Assembly: GCF_000091045.1 (NCBI RefSeq)
Contig: NC_006691.1
Coordinates: forward strand, 380,121-444,120
Direction of reading: 5' to 3'
DNA length: 64,000 nt
From: Cryptococcus deneoformans JEC21
Lineage: Eukaryota > Basidiomycota > Tremellomycetes > Tremellales > Cryptococcaceae
The notes beneath the pieces are model-generated. The model was not told where the DNA came from, did not search any database, and worked only from the letters and a program-made list of their open reading frames with translations. Both the position numbers and the translations under genes were made by a program. Below, piece by piece: positions 11,733-23,321 of the stretch. Position 1 is the stretch's first letter. Every line of letters starts with the position of its first letter.

Positions 11733-13707
11733 ATGGACAGCCAGCCCCTCCAGCCACTGAGAAACCCAAAGTATCGCCATGTCTCTCGCTCAGCAGCAAA
11801 GAGGGAATCCGTACAGATGCTCGGCTCAATTCAAAACCTCCGTCTTCAGTTCTCCCAGGTCGGTGTGTCACACAAAGCAGGGGCTGGCGCCGGGGTCAGA
11901 TGTGATGACGGCCCTGGGGTCATGGGCTTAGGGATGGTAGGTGAAGATGATGAAGAGAACAGACCATTGCCAAAGGGAGAACAAAGGGAAAGGAGAGAGA
12001 GGAAGCCATGGAAAGAGGTTGATCTGCCTAGGGTGGAGCCTGAAGCGGCAAGAAAAGAGGCGCAAGAAATTGTGGCCTCGATCCGTCAGATATGGGGCCT
12101 CTCGATGCCCGCCTCTCCAACTTCACCTCATGGTTTATCTACCTCCAAGTCTCTCTACTTTTCCAGCCTTGCCGCCGTTGCCGGCGGAGAGGAAGAAGCT
12201 CGCACATCAGAAGACATCCGATCAGCGCTGGTCACTACCGCGAGATCTATGAGAAGAATTCGATTCCTTGCCCTTTCTGTTTGTCAAGGCCGGTCATCAA
12301 CATCAGCGATCGTTCCAGCATACAACTCGAAGCTGCGGACAAGCTTCTCCACCCCATCGAGACCTGGCGTGCCGCTTCCTAGGGCAGTATCTAGCCCCTT
12401 GGAGCGACGAGTCCTTTCCGGTCAGAAGCAGGGTGATGATGTCTTGGCAAGCCTGCGTAAATCTGCTCTAGACGTTTTGACAGCTCTGCGAGCCCTTGAG
12501 GAGCGCTTGCGTATCCAAGCTGGTGTACCGGAAGACGACCGTATTCTTGCACCGATCAATTCTCAGTCGTCCTCTGTCGAACCAGAGTACTATGAATCGG
12601 AATATGACTCTGACGATTACAACCTTAACGCTCTGGCTCAAGAGGGAGATAGTGGTTCCCTTGCTTCTCTGCCCTGGGAAGAAAGGCTTGTTCAAGAGTC
12701 GAGATCTTATCGGGTCTTGGAAGGACCGGGGTGGGAAAAGGAGGCCAGAATGACAAGGGAAGATGTGGGTAAGTGGGTTGCCGTGGCGGAGAAGTTGTTC
12801 CTCGTAGGCGCGAAAGGAGAAGATGGTGAAAAAGAGATGCCTGAGTGGGCCAAAGACTGGCAAGGAGATGCTTTCTGTATGTCTATTATCGACCTGGGGA
12901 TAATTTGAGAATACTGCTTATCCTAGGATAGCTCGATTGCATGCCCTCTTGTCGTCACATCTGCCTACTGAATTGGCATCCACGTTACCCTCACCCCAAA
13001 GTGAAAACTTTCGCAGCACTTTCCTTTCCTCCCTCTCGTAAGCCTTTCTCAAACAAATGAAAATACTGCACCCTCTGATAAACGTGAATTAGTGACGGTT
13101 ACGTACTTATCCAGGCATATAATGCTGTTCTCCTCCAATCGTCAAAGCCCTGGGGATTCATCCCGGAGGAAGACATACATCCTACTCTCACAGCCACCGG
13201 TGGACACGGTGATTTTACACCTGCAGGTGAAGAGGGGAAGAAAGATAAGGAGTGGACGTTTAGAAGGGTCGGGAATCTGACTTGCTTCGCAGCGTACGTC
13301 TTTTCTTCTTTTTAATCAAGCTAATCCCGGACAATGAGCTGATCGCGAACAGAGCCTTGAGGCATCGATATCAACTCCCAATCCTCATGCCATCTTCCAC
13401 AAGCGCCCCTTCATTCCTTCCCAAACCTGTTGCTCTCCCTCAACCCAGCAAAGACCGAGTTGAACGGTCCACATCCGCTCCACCCTCAACCCCCAAGTCC
13501 GCCTCTTCTCTACCTAATACACCCACTTCTACCACAAGCAAAGGTCGAGATGTACCCAAGATTGAATTTGACCCGATGACCGTTGCCAAGAAACTTGAAG
13601 GCTGGGAAGAGATGTTGGAGGAAGTTGTGAACAATTGGGTTGCAGGTGTAGTGAGAGAGATCAATGCAGTAAGAGAGGCTAGAAAAAAGAGAGGAGGGAT
13701 GATCTGA
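11733..13707 (+). CDS. Conserved-looking fungal protein of unknown function
   Basis: I do not recognise the family. The first exon starts MDSQPLQPLRNPKYRHVSRS and runs to a GTATGT donor near 12,879. It contains a basic N-terminus, a charged linker, a helical stretch (EAARKEAQEIVASIRQIWG), a Ser/Pro-rich region and an acidic patch (PEYYESEYDSDDYN). Splicing adds RLHALLSSHLPTELASTLPS, then DGYVLIQAYNAVLLQSSKPW with GFIPEEDIHPTL, then KDKEWTFRRVGNLTCFAA. The last exon has a Ser/Pro-rich linker and a conserved-looking helix (VAKKLEGWEEMLEEVVNNWV) before the TGA at 13705-13707. The second acceptor is the TTAG near 13,094, because other choices break the frame. Internal Trp-rich helices suggest a real folded domain rather than chance coding. 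Role unknown. Confidence 0.75.
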
Positions 13708-13921
13708 TGTGGGTTATTTGGAACTGTGTGGCACCTGATTCGGAATTACATTTGTATATCACTTTGCATTGAGACTTTCTTCCTTCAATCTTGCATTTTC
13801 CTTCTTCCTTTAGAACAAGATCTCTTACGACGTTACCAGAATGCATCCTTACGAAAATGATGGCATAACAATACAACTTTTTAACATGAATACACTTTTG
13901 ATCTGATACAATATACCTAGC

Positions 13922-14646
13922 CTATTCGCCACGCTTTCCAGCAGTCGCCAAACAGCCTTCCACCACACTCAACAGATGCTTGTTCTCCAAAGCCGCTTGT
14001 ACTCGTTCCTTGTCGTTTAACTGTTTGTTGACTGCGTGCTCGGATTGGTGAGTTCCCGATTTGATTCGAATATCCACCCGATATCGTGGAGGCAAAGCCC
14101 TCAATAATCGCACTCTCAATGATAGCCCTATTACATGATCAGTTCCCACTCTTAAACTTCGACATGGTTTTCAGCTTACCAATGAGGGTGGACATGGAGC
14201 AATGTGGGATTGTAGGTGTAAGATACACCAACACACGATTTCCAGCAACATGAATATCCTCAGGGTTTACCACTCGAAGCTGCTCCAAAGATACTGGATG
14301 TTCAGGGTCGGTTATTGACCGCAGAAGGTCTGTGGAACTGTCAGTCATGGTGACAAAAAGACTTGGAAACGGTGGCAAGCGGAATATGCCACTCGTTTCT
14401 CAGCACCAAGCAGTAAAACGACCCACCATAAACCTCCTGCGCATCAATATCTTCCCTTCCTTCCTCCTCGTCACTGACACTACCGCTACTTCTCGCTCCT
14501 GGGGAGTAGTAGTCCTCCCCATCATCTGACAAAGCTTCGGGAGCCCATAAGCTCGATTTGGCCGATTTTCCTGTCGATCTTCGGACGAAACTGGGAGCTG
14601 ATGGCGCAAAAATGGTGGGGTTGACGTTGTCGAGCTGGCGGGACAT
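13922..14646 (-). CDS. CIA2: Cytosolic iron-sulfur assembly factor Cia2 (MIP18 family)
   Basis: MIP18/DUF59 family component of the CIA targeting complex, which hands Fe-S clusters to cytosolic and nuclear apoproteins. The start [20 protein letters not shown] (ATG 14644-14646) gives an N-terminal tail, an acidic linker ([16 protein letters not shown]), then [20 protein letters not shown], the signature [13 protein letters not shown] with the reactive Cys, [40 protein letters not shown] and a C-terminal helix ([13 protein letters not shown]). Stop TAG at 13922-13924. An upstream in-frame ATG at 14691 would add 15 residues, but the downstream one gives the better family start. Divergent from COX12 across 267 bp, so an Fe-S factor and a respiratory subunit may share a promoter. 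Confidence 0.94.
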
Positions 14647-14735
14647 TGTTTTCGAGGCTTGTACGTGACGTTGAAATGGAAGTATAGTCAAACGAAGCAG
14701 TTGTATTCTCGAGGATCGAGATTAGAGAGAGCCGG

Positions 14736-14743
14736 TCACGTGA
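14736..14743. promoter_or_regulatory. Palindromic E-box TCACGTGA in CIA2/COX12 divergent promoter
   Basis: An 8-bp perfect palindrome with a CACGTG core lies 90 bp upstream of CIA2 and about 170 bp upstream of COX12. Such boxes bind bHLH factors of the Cbf1 type in fungi. Binding here is inference from the motif and its location. Confidence 0.4.
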
Positions 14744-14913
14744 TCCGCTGAACTGGGAGATGCCACTCGCGGCTAACCCCGATTCCACCCGAAATAACTC
14801 CGCCCTACGAGGGCTCCGGGACTTGCACCAACCATTTCACTCACATCTCTCATCCGCAACTTCCAGCGAATACCACTCCTTGCAACTTCCATACTCCATC
14901 TATAAACAGCAAA

Positions 14914-15742
14914 ATGGCCGAGGACAAGTGAGTAGATGCCGTCTCGTGCATGGGAAGCGCTGACAGTTTGCAGGACTTTCGTGGTGAGTTGACATTCAGA
15001 GCGGTCCGCGTTGGTCCGATATGCGAGGGAGAAAGTGCAAATGGACAGGAGATGAGGATGGAAGAGGATGAAGCTGGGAGTTGAATGAGAATGGGGTTGA
15101 CGTTTATTTTGCCCTGCAAATGCAGCTCCAGACTACTGGCTTTGAGTAAGTACCTTTGTTGAAAGCAGCAACAACAAATTGAAGGACTTGGCTAATGTTC
15201 CGATAGCGCCCGATTCCCCAACCAGAACCAGACCAAGCACTGGTACGTCGCCTTGTGCCTGCAACGACAACATCTACTAATCTCTTCAACCTTTCCTTGA
15301 CCATTTAGCTGGGTGAGTTGGCCGTTCGAGCTGTCGTACAAGACGTGTCGGCTGATTTGTTGTCCTCTTTAGCAAAACTTTGTTGACTACCACAAGTGTG
15401 TCAACGCCAAGGGTGAGGAGTTCGCTCCCTGCCAGCAGTTTAAGAAGGCTTTCCGATCTCTTTGCCCTAGTGAGTTGAGCTTCGAAAGTGCAAGGACAGA
15501 TTGGGGAATGTGCGATTGGTGGGTTGGGTAGGAACGGGAGCATAATGGATGGGAGAGACCGTATTTTGGAAGGTTTATAGGAACGAGACGCTGACGACTG
15601 ACTCGCCTCTTTCTTTCAGACGATTGGGTGAGTTTTCCCATCTTTTGGTCACAGAGTTTTTGGTTCTTACAAAATACTGTAGGTCGGCCAGTGGAATGAG
15701 CAGATCGAGGCCGGCACTTTCCCCGCTTCTCTCAAGCCTTAG
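14914..15742 (+). CDS. COX12: Cytochrome c oxidase subunit VIb
   Basis: Nuclear-encoded intermembrane-space subunit of respiratory complex IV. Eight exons encode 82 residues: 14914-14927, 14974-14983 (10 nt), 15126-15145, 15207-15242, 15309-15312 (4 nt), 15373-15469, 15620-15627 (8 nt) and 15683-15742. The total is 249 nt, exactly 83 codons. The protein starts MAEDKTFVLQTTGFDARFPN and shows the family CX9C (HCWQNFVDYHKC) and CX10C (PCQQFKKAFRSLC) pairs, then WVGQWNEQIEAGTFP. The 4-nt exon completes the first Cys codon and supplies Trp of the HCWQ motif, so it must be included to make a functional subunit. Introns make up about 70% of the gene. Identification is secure; the exon structure is by inspection. 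Confidence 0.95.
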
Positions 15743-16037
15743 ACAATATCTTGCTTTTCAATTTCGTCTTTAGCATCTTTAGGGTGGGGACCAATGGCAT
15801 GAAAACAAATCGTTGAAGGGCACAAGGAGCATGACGACACGAAGATTGGTCGATAAGGCACGGGATCGAGAGTACTTTGAACACAGAAATGCGTGATCTA
15901 ACTAACATAACAAGCACTAATCTAACAGACCAAAGTGGGTATCTGAAGAAAAGAGTATTTCGTTCAATTGCGTTTAACCCAGTTCGTGAATGGCGTTTAC
16001 TTTTTAACCCAAAACAAGCTTTCCAATCTGGCAAAGA

Positions 16038-19000
16038 TCAACTTTGCTGCTCCCCATCATCTTCTTCCTCGACAAAGATCTCATGGTACTTGTCCAGGAT
16101 CGTCTCGATAGCCTTTGAAAATCGACCGCGTCAATGACCGGAACAAACATTATACTGGTCGCCGACGTACTTTGCATTGAAAACTCATATGCTCCAGGTT
16201 CAACCCTCCTTCTTCTGGCGGTGCTCCGAGTAATGTTGGACCAAACACAATACTCAAGTTGGAAACGGACATCTGATTGATAGATTCCTTTCTTCGTATT
16301 CTGAACACGCCATTAGTCTGATCCTGGTCCATCGGGGTGGTGAGATCAATCACATACCGGTCGAGATGTCCCATGAAGAATTTGAGAGTAGCGTAATTAG
16401 GATCAGGCAACTCATTGACCTGCTCGTGAAGTCGAATATGTCTTAATCTATCGTTATCGTACCCTGCGTGCTCATTAGTCTTCGTAAGACCATTAGACCA
16501 TTATAGTGGACGACTTACGAGCGGCCTCTATGAAGGCATTGTATAAACCATAGGTCAGCAACGGTTCCGGCAATTCTCGGAACCACAATTTCAAAGCACC
16601 GCAGACCACGTTGATATCAGCAGACCATTCATCGGACAGGATATCCACGGCGTCCACATCTATGATTTGAGATATTAGTTTTGGCAACTGAATACGCTGG
16701 TGGCACGAACCTTTGTCAAGGGCAGCTTTCAAAGCCTGTACCCTACTAGTTGTTCCTGACAACCTATACACGCCAACTGACTCGAGTCCGTACATCTCAA
16801 TTGCCTGCGTACACTTTTCAACAATCTTTGGAACAACCGCGCCATCTCTCAACAGCTGCTCGCCGAGATCAACTCCAAAGGTTGCACCGGTAGAAGCGGG
16901 GATACCTGGTGGGACCCAGCCTTCATGGGAAATGCTTGTGAGGCTAGACTGGTCAGTCATACCAGCACCTGTATTGGATTGTTGAGGAATTGAAGGAAGT
17001 GTATTATTGGTGTTTGCAGTACCTGTAGATGTAATGGATGAGTTGGGGTAATGGAAGTTTTGTGAAGACGGTTGAGGAGAAGCGTGCAGTTGCGGCTGTA
17101 TGGAGGATTGAGGGGAGGCTGTGTAATTGTAAGATTGAGGGGCCTGAGGCGATGGTTGTGGTTGAGGAGAGGCATGCTGAGGGGAGATAATGGATGCGGC
17201 GAGGGCGTCGTTACTCCGTTGGACGTGAGCTGGCAGTGCCTTTTGCTTTGCGTAATGTCAACTCTATTTTCACTATGTGTACGAGAAGAAGAACACACGT
17301 AGCCTTGGTCATAAGGTCCTTCTCGACGAGGTCCGCGAGGTGTGCCTTTGGCGACGGCATAATTTTGCATATAGGACTTGAAGTCCGTCCTGTTGTCGAT
17401 ATTCTCAAAGATTGCCTTGAGGCCAGGTCCTAACCCACTTGTCAGCTGCTTTCAAAGAACAAACGCTGCGCCTTACCTTCTTCTGGAGATCCCAACGGGT
17501 TGAGCACCGTTCCGTCGCCCACGGTCATGGTCTCGTACAAGAACGCATACCTTGTGAGATGATATTGTGTCCCCATATCCAACTCATCAGCAGCGTCTTT
17601 CAGCATCTACGATTCTGTCAGTAGCTCCTTTACAATCATTCGCTCCTACTCACTCGTAAAATCTTTGGAAGCTGGTAGTTGAAGTACTCTTTCCTTAACT
17701 GCTTACTCTCCGCAACAGCTTTTGTGAAAGTCTCATTCGCCTGATCCATTTTTGCCCTGCTATCATCCTCTTGTTTTTGCAACGAACCCGCTCCTTTTCC
17801 CTTGAACAGTAATCCCCCTGTCTTCATCGCCTTACCCAACTTGCTCTTCCCGCCGCCATTGTGCAGGTTTATGTTGGATGAAGGTGCACCACCATAAGCG
17901 GGCCCACCAATCATGTTGTATGCACCTCCGCTGCGGACGTCCTTCAAGGCTTCACCCTCCTTTGCCGCGAGCACACGATCCAGATCATCTATAATGGAGT
18001 CCAGTCTGGATTTTGATTTCTCAACAACGGATTCAGCATCTTGTATAATGAGCTGATAGCGAACTCCAGTTTCTTTGTGCTATAAAGGGATGTAAGGCGT
18101 CTGACTGCCCGACAAGTAGATGAGACTGACTGTTTTACGAGCTTTTTCGCCTTCTCGTGCGAGACTTTGAAGCTCTTCACTCATCTCATACAGCCGTTGG
18201 GCAAATCGAAGCCTGTTCTGGGAGATTGAATCCTGAACTTTCAGAGAGCTGTTGTAGGCCGCAACAAAGGTCCTGAGGATGATCTGATTAACAAATACTA
18301 CTTAACAGATAATCAACGGAGCTTACCCAGCCTTGCAATCCGCCCGAGAGTACGTATCACCAGTAGTTCGCGTAAGCTCAACTAATGAGCGAGCGTACTT
18401 TTCTTCAATTTCAGCCCTGGATCGAAAGAAGGTAGCAACTTGCTGCTCAACAAAAGAGGATAAGCAGGTAGGAAAAAAGTGGGTAGCGTTGACGTACCTT
18501 GCAGGATGCGACGGACTGTTTTATTCTGTCTGCAAGAAGAGGTAGAGCACACTGCTAAAGAAGTTAACAGTAGGCTCTCCTATTGATGACGCATATACGT
18601 ACGTCCATCTCACACAATCCTCTGAGAATGCCTTCATCGAACCCTACCGGGACAGCTTCCTCCGTTCTTTGCCTCGCACCCGCCATTGCTGCAAGTCCAC
18701 CGGGAGCGCCAAGACCCACAGACGTTCTTCTTTCATTCGCAGTTGAAGAGCGAACGGCAGCAGTCGGGGCACTCGACTGAGCCGACTGAGTTGACTGTAC
18801 TGACTGAGCTGATAATGCTGACGTCGATTCTGCGCTGTAATGATCGTACTGGGAGCTTGTGGCAGGGTTTGTAGAAGTAGAAGAGGAATTGTGAGTCAGT
18901 GGTGGCTTGACTGGGGAAGGAGGTTTTTGCGGCTGGGAGGACTGAGGTACATCTAGGGCTGTGAGGAAACGCGGGAGGGTGTAAGTGTGACGCGTGGTGG

Positions 19001-19105
19001 GGCAGCGCGCAGAGAGTTTTACTGACAATATTGCCTTGAGCGGAAGCTGTACGAGTCATCTTCTGGGTGCTTCACGTCCACGTAGTCCTCTTTGTACTGT
19101 TCCAT
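16038..19105 (-). CDS. F-BAR and RhoGAP domain protein (Rgd1-like)
   Basis: Predicted membrane-curvature-binding GTPase-activating protein for Rho GTPases. The start chosen is ATG 19103-19105 (MEQYKEDYVDVKHPEDDSYS), followed by a Ser/Pro-rich linker. The F-BAR domain begins near GFDEGILRGLCEMD and includes ATFFRSRAEIEEKYARSLVE and LRFAQRLYEMSEELQSLARE. A low-complexity Gly/Ser/Gln/His-rich linker precedes the RhoGAP domain: FGVDLGEQLLRDGAVVPKIV, GVYRLSG with the arginine finger, LKLWFRELPEPLLTYGLYNA, LKFFMGHLDR and SVSNLSIVFGPTLLG. The last exon gives AIETILDKYHEIFVEEEDDG and the stop 16038-16040. Family knowledge: yeast Rgd1 acts on Rho3/Rho4 in polarity and osmotic stress. About ten introns. 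Exact F-BAR exon joins were only partly checked. Confidence 0.9.
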
Positions 19106-19481
19106 GGCGTGGCGACGAGGTGACTCGACTGTGGCCGGGCGGATGATGCAGCAAGCTGGGAAGGAGGAAATGTAATCCAGCAACAACAACCAAAGAACAG
19201 ATAGCGCGTGCAAGGCGCGGTGCACAGACGGCGCATGCCTACCGCCAAGGAGTAACAGCATGCCTTCCATCCCTTCAGCGTCCTTATAACCGATGCATCA
19301 TGCTTCGTGCATAAATTCTTGCACAAAAACAGATGAATAAACTCGTGCAGACTGCAGCATACGGTTGAGAATCGATGGATGCATATGCCCACAATTATCA
19401 CTGCTCGTGGTAGTAGTAAGGCTTATTTATAATCTAATCTGGAAACGCGTCTCCTGTAGTGTCAAATCGCGCCAACAACGT
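19106..19481. other. Intergenic: promoter of F-BAR/RhoGAP gene
   Basis: Gap between two minus-strand genes. It should contain the F-BAR/RhoGAP promoter and the 3' UTR of the dehydrogenase. An open frame continues upstream of the chosen ATG but its sequence (Leu/Trp/Cys-rich) is not protein-like for this family. Nothing else seen. Confidence 0.5.
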
Positions 19482-20599
19482 CTATGGCTTGTGCCCCGCC
19501 CGAAACGGCTCAAGACCAGCCTGTTCACGAAGGACAATAGCCAGCGCGGACCAATCTACGTCGTTTCCACACAGTTCCTCTGCTCGCTCCAGATGCCTTT
19601 TCGCAAGCTCAATTGTCGGCATACTGACTGGGCGACCAAAATCCGCTCCCAAGGAAAGCGCGTTGCGCGCATCTGTCAACATGGTGAGCTGTATTCTCAG
19701 CCAAACAGCCGCATGGTTCACCTTTTAACCCCGCTTCCAAACGGAAACCACCGACGCCGTTGAACTCGCCCCTGCTGATATTGTCTCCGTATGCTATGTA
19801 GGGATAAAGAGGGAAGAAGTCGCCTGATTTTGTCAGTGCCCGATCACAATGCCGTGACTCACGAATAAAGCTTTGGTAGACTTCTGGGTCAAAGCCTATA
19901 ACATCTGCAAGAGCGTATGTTTCGGCCAACATCTCCACCACTCCCAGAATCATACTATTTCCCAAAAGCTTGAGTGCCGAACCTATTGCATCAGCCAAGG
20001 TCATTATACTATCAGCCCACCTTTTGCAACTTCGTCTCCGGCGTCGACCACTCGCTTTGCGACAGCCGGCACAAAGATGGGCTTAACTATCTGTTTTGCT
20101 TTAGCGTCGCCACCAAGCAGTTGGACCAAAGCGGCAGATTTGGCAGCGTCTGGGCGTCCAAAAACGGGAGCACTAAGATATGATGCTCCCACTTTGTGGG
20201 CAGCCGCCTCGAGCTTGACTAAGCATAATAGTCAGTCCCAAACTAAATTATTGCTACCGTTACGAACTTACTTGATGTTTTTGGCTTCAAACTAGACTGG
20301 TCAACAAATATAACTTTGGCTTTGGCACCAACAGCGGCGAACAGGCGCTCATAGACCTCTTCTGCAACGGGATCGTTGAGAAGACAAGTGAAAACCACAT
20401 TAGACCTCTCGACGACTTCGCTCAACTGCTCGCAAAGATGAAGATGATCACTCTGAGCGCGGATTTCATCGTATCGAGATTGGTCGATATTCCAAGCGCA
20501 AGGAACCGGCCACCCATTGGCTTTGGCATGACGAGCAAGGTTGAGGAAAATGGGCGTACCCATGTTACCTAGGCCGACATAACCGATTTGGAAGGACAT
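19482..20599 (-). CDS. Beta-hydroxyacid dehydrogenase (3-hydroxyisobutyrate dehydrogenase family)
   Basis: NAD(P)-dependent dehydrogenase or imine reductase of the 6PGDH/3-HIBDH superfamily. The start MSFQIGYVGLGNMGTPIF has the GLGNMG Rossmann motif. Then follow VERSNVVFTCLLNDPVAEEV, VIFVDQSSLKPKTS, the second-domain lead KVGASYLSAPVFGRPDAAKS and the C-terminal helical domain with the catalytic-lysine region (ALKLLGNSMILGVVEMLAET, using the family's K-x-x-x-N pattern). It ends ALAIVLREQAGLEPF with TAG 19482-19484. About four introns. Length is normal for the family. It lies about 1 kb from the oxygenase that borders the hydantoinase cluster, so it could be part of it, but nothing in the sequence shows this. 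Substrate unknown. Confidence 0.88.
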
Positions 20600-21598
20600 T
20601 ATTCTAAGAGGAAATAAGCAGGTCTAATAGACTAGGCAGAGAAATATCTGTAATGACTCAGTTAGCAAATTCATTTCTATGCGTCTTACAGTCTTATACG
20701 GAAGTGCAGGATGAAGGTTGATGATATCTAGCCGCCGTCTGACCAATCGCTTTGCCAAGTTACAACATGTCGGGCAACATTCATGAACTCGACCGTATCG
20801 GGTAATAACTTCCGGCGATCAAGACAAGCTGCCTACAGCCGCACAGCCATGTGAACCAGGCGGATCTAGCTCCGTGTAATTGGCCCATGAATAGCACCTG
20901 TTTGGTGTAGCATAAATTGGCTGTGAAGGGGATGGTAAAGGGAAAGGGAATGCCATTGGAAGAAAATACGTGAACGAATCGTCAGCTTTTGTGATTTGCT
21001 GCAGTGCTGTCGGCCACAACTCGGTCGGCGGTGTTGCGCGGATTGTTTTGGCCACGGGCATTTGTTATGATCTCCGAGCTATCAAAATCTTATCGGAATC
21101 GGCCACAAGCTCCGTCACTAAATAACTCGTCCGATTCCAGCCTCCTCGCTTTTTTCCTCCTCACACTTTACTATTTTACAGGAAATAATTCTTGCTGCAC
21201 ATGGCATGATTCTTGAGCAAAAAAGGCCAGCGCACACGTATCCCCTCTTTGTCGTTGGGGCTCTCGTTTCTATATTATCTCCAACGTCCATAATTACCGT
21301 ATATCGTCGAACACTAGTCTCAGAACCTCATTCAAATCGTTCGTCCCAACATTTAGTACTAAGCTTCGATCTTACCGACCTGCTGGCGTTTTGACTATTA
21401 ATATTTGGGGCTGATAAGGGACCGGATGGAGGCATCAGCTGTGTCAATTCACTATTACCCTCTTCAATACTGAAAGGGAAATCGTAAGATCAATTTGTTA
21501 ATAGAACGCAATGCAGTATCTGGACAGAATCACATCTCCGACAATAGTTACAACTTTTCTAGTTCTTTTACTAACTTCATTCCCCCAGATCATATCCA
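20600..21598. other. Intergenic, 1 kb, no gene recognised
   Basis: Between the dehydrogenase start and the oxygenase stop, both on the minus strand. Open frames of 60-80 codons on both strands have no domain or splice support. The interval should hold the dehydrogenase promoter and the oxygenase 3' UTR. No repeat or structured RNA noticed. Confidence 0.5.
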
Positions 21599-23022
21599 TC
21601 AGGCCGCCACCTTCATACCATAAGTAGCAGCAAGTCGAGCTTGGACATAATCTCCTCCGGTAATCCTTCGCGTCCCTCGAGGGAGTCCTTTGCGGGCAAT
21701 AATTTCGTCGAGCGCATCCTCATCACTGTTGTCAGGGATGTCAGCACTCAGAGCTTTTAAATCATTGAGGGTATTGTAACTCACATTCCATCAGTGAAAG
21801 GCTCCAGAATACTAGCATTGTCGGCATGAACAAAATAGGCAATAGCTAAGAGGCTCATCAATTATTAATCTTCTGATCCTTGGGCTTGAAGGGTGACTCA
21901 CAGTACCTAGAAGCCATTTCAGCTTGGGAGCGGGGCATGACAACTCGATGGAGAGTGGACTGATCGGAAAGTTAGCTATATTCAGTCTACGTTTCGATCA
22001 CCCATGACCTACCTTGAACAAGCCACCAGACCAGAACTCAAGAGCATCGCCAATGTTGATAACGACACAGCCTTTTCTAGGCGCAACATCGATCCAAGAG
22101 CCGTTACGATGAACTTGCAAACCAGATACAATGTGCTGGAAGAGGATAGTTATGGACCCATAGTCGGTATGAGCCCCTGCTCGGATTTCATTGCTACAAA
22201 AAATCTGTCAGTCTGTAGTCGTGCGCTTCAAAATGGATAGGCTTGCCTATCAGAGTTGATTCCATTTTGTTCCACTTCAACAGGTGGATAGTGGAGCATA
22301 CGGAGTCGGTTGAGTCTAGCGATTTGTCAGCATGGAAATCATTATGGGTAAATCCACAACTTACTCTCCCCTGTGCTGATTCGTCAAGAATTCGGGCTTC
22401 AACTGGTAATCAGGTTAGCCATATTTCACACTGATCATCGCTCAGATCAGGACGCACCTTGAGTGCCACTGACAAACCCCTCAAGATTCTGTCAGCAAGA
22501 CCATTAATCTGCTCGATAAAGTCGTCTAATGCTTTTCGAGAGGATTCGAGAGCTTCAGGAAGTTCTTGCGGGCTCTCTCCGTTCCTCACGCGCCAATGAT
22601 TATCAGCAACGTGGAAGAATTCCTTGAGATCACCGGAGCTGGGCCTTGTGGAGTCAAGACTGTAAGGGCAAGCGAATGAGTGAATGGTTAACTTAGCCAA
22701 CGCATCAGCTTACCTTTCTTGTCGGCTGCAAGTGGACATCAGCTGAATCCAAGCGAGATTCCAAGGGCGACACTCACACTGCAGTATAGCCAAGGTTGGT
22801 CTTAAGATCGACTTTATCCTCTGGGCGGGCGTGAGTAAAATAATTCGCCGAAATGGCAAAGGCCTGGTCAATGAGATCTTGTTGGATCTCATGGTCACAG
22901 ACGTAAATAAAGCCCTCTTGAGTACAAGAATCGTAGAGAGCCCTAGCAAGGGAGTCAACCGAATTGTGCTCGGCGAGCGAAATGATGGGAAGGGAGGCAG
23001 CAGGGTTAATGGTGACGGTCAT
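21599..23022 (-). CDS. 2-oxoglutarate/Fe(II)-dependent oxygenase (isopenicillin N synthase-like)
   Basis: Non-heme iron dioxygenase with the DIOX_N and 2OG-FeII_Oxy arrangement. The start MTVTINPAASLPIISLAEHN leads to YDSCTQEGFIYVCDHEIQQD and AISANYFTHARPEDKVDLKT. The core has LRMLHYPPVEVEQNGI, the iron-binding HTD in RAGAHTDYGSITILFQH, then VAPRKGCVVINIGDALEFWS, the distal His in STLHRVVMP, and the 2OG-binding RxS in SRYSIAYFVHAD. All three iron ligands and the Arg are present. The C-terminus is RITGGDYVQARLAATYG; stop 21599-21601. About seven introns. It is divergent from the hydantoinase across 299 bp, so co-regulation is plausible; by inference it may oxidise a precursor or side chain of the ureide handled by that cluster. 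Substrate cannot be read from sequence. Confidence 0.9.
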
Positions 23023-23321
23023 AGTCTAATGCTAGAGTGTGCTATTTGATATCTTCAAGAGCTGAGAGTTTGTGAATTGTGTTCGAGTTGGTCAAGAATG
23101 TGATCCATATGAGAGTTGAAATATGAACAAGGGTTCGGCTGAGCAGTTTCCGAATAACGAGAGAGATAACCTATCTCCGCCGTAAGCTTATCCGGCTTCG
23201 GGTTTCACGCAGACCTGACCTACAGACCTTTAGAGGGCGGATGAGATTGCTCATTTTACCCCAATGGTATCCATCCTTTTTTCTGCGTCCCTCATTACAA
23301 GAACTACCATCACCCAACAAC
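23023..23321. promoter_or_regulatory. Divergent promoter oxygenase/hydantoinase with CCG-N10-CGG
   Basis: Short shared promoter. An inverted CGG pair, CCG at 23180-23182 and CGG at 23193-23195 with a 10-bp spacer, is the kind of half-site pair Zn2Cys6 dimers bind. Further CCG and CGG triplets sit within 25 bp. A Zn2Cys6 regulator is encoded 7.6 kb downstream. Binding is inference. Confidence 0.35.
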
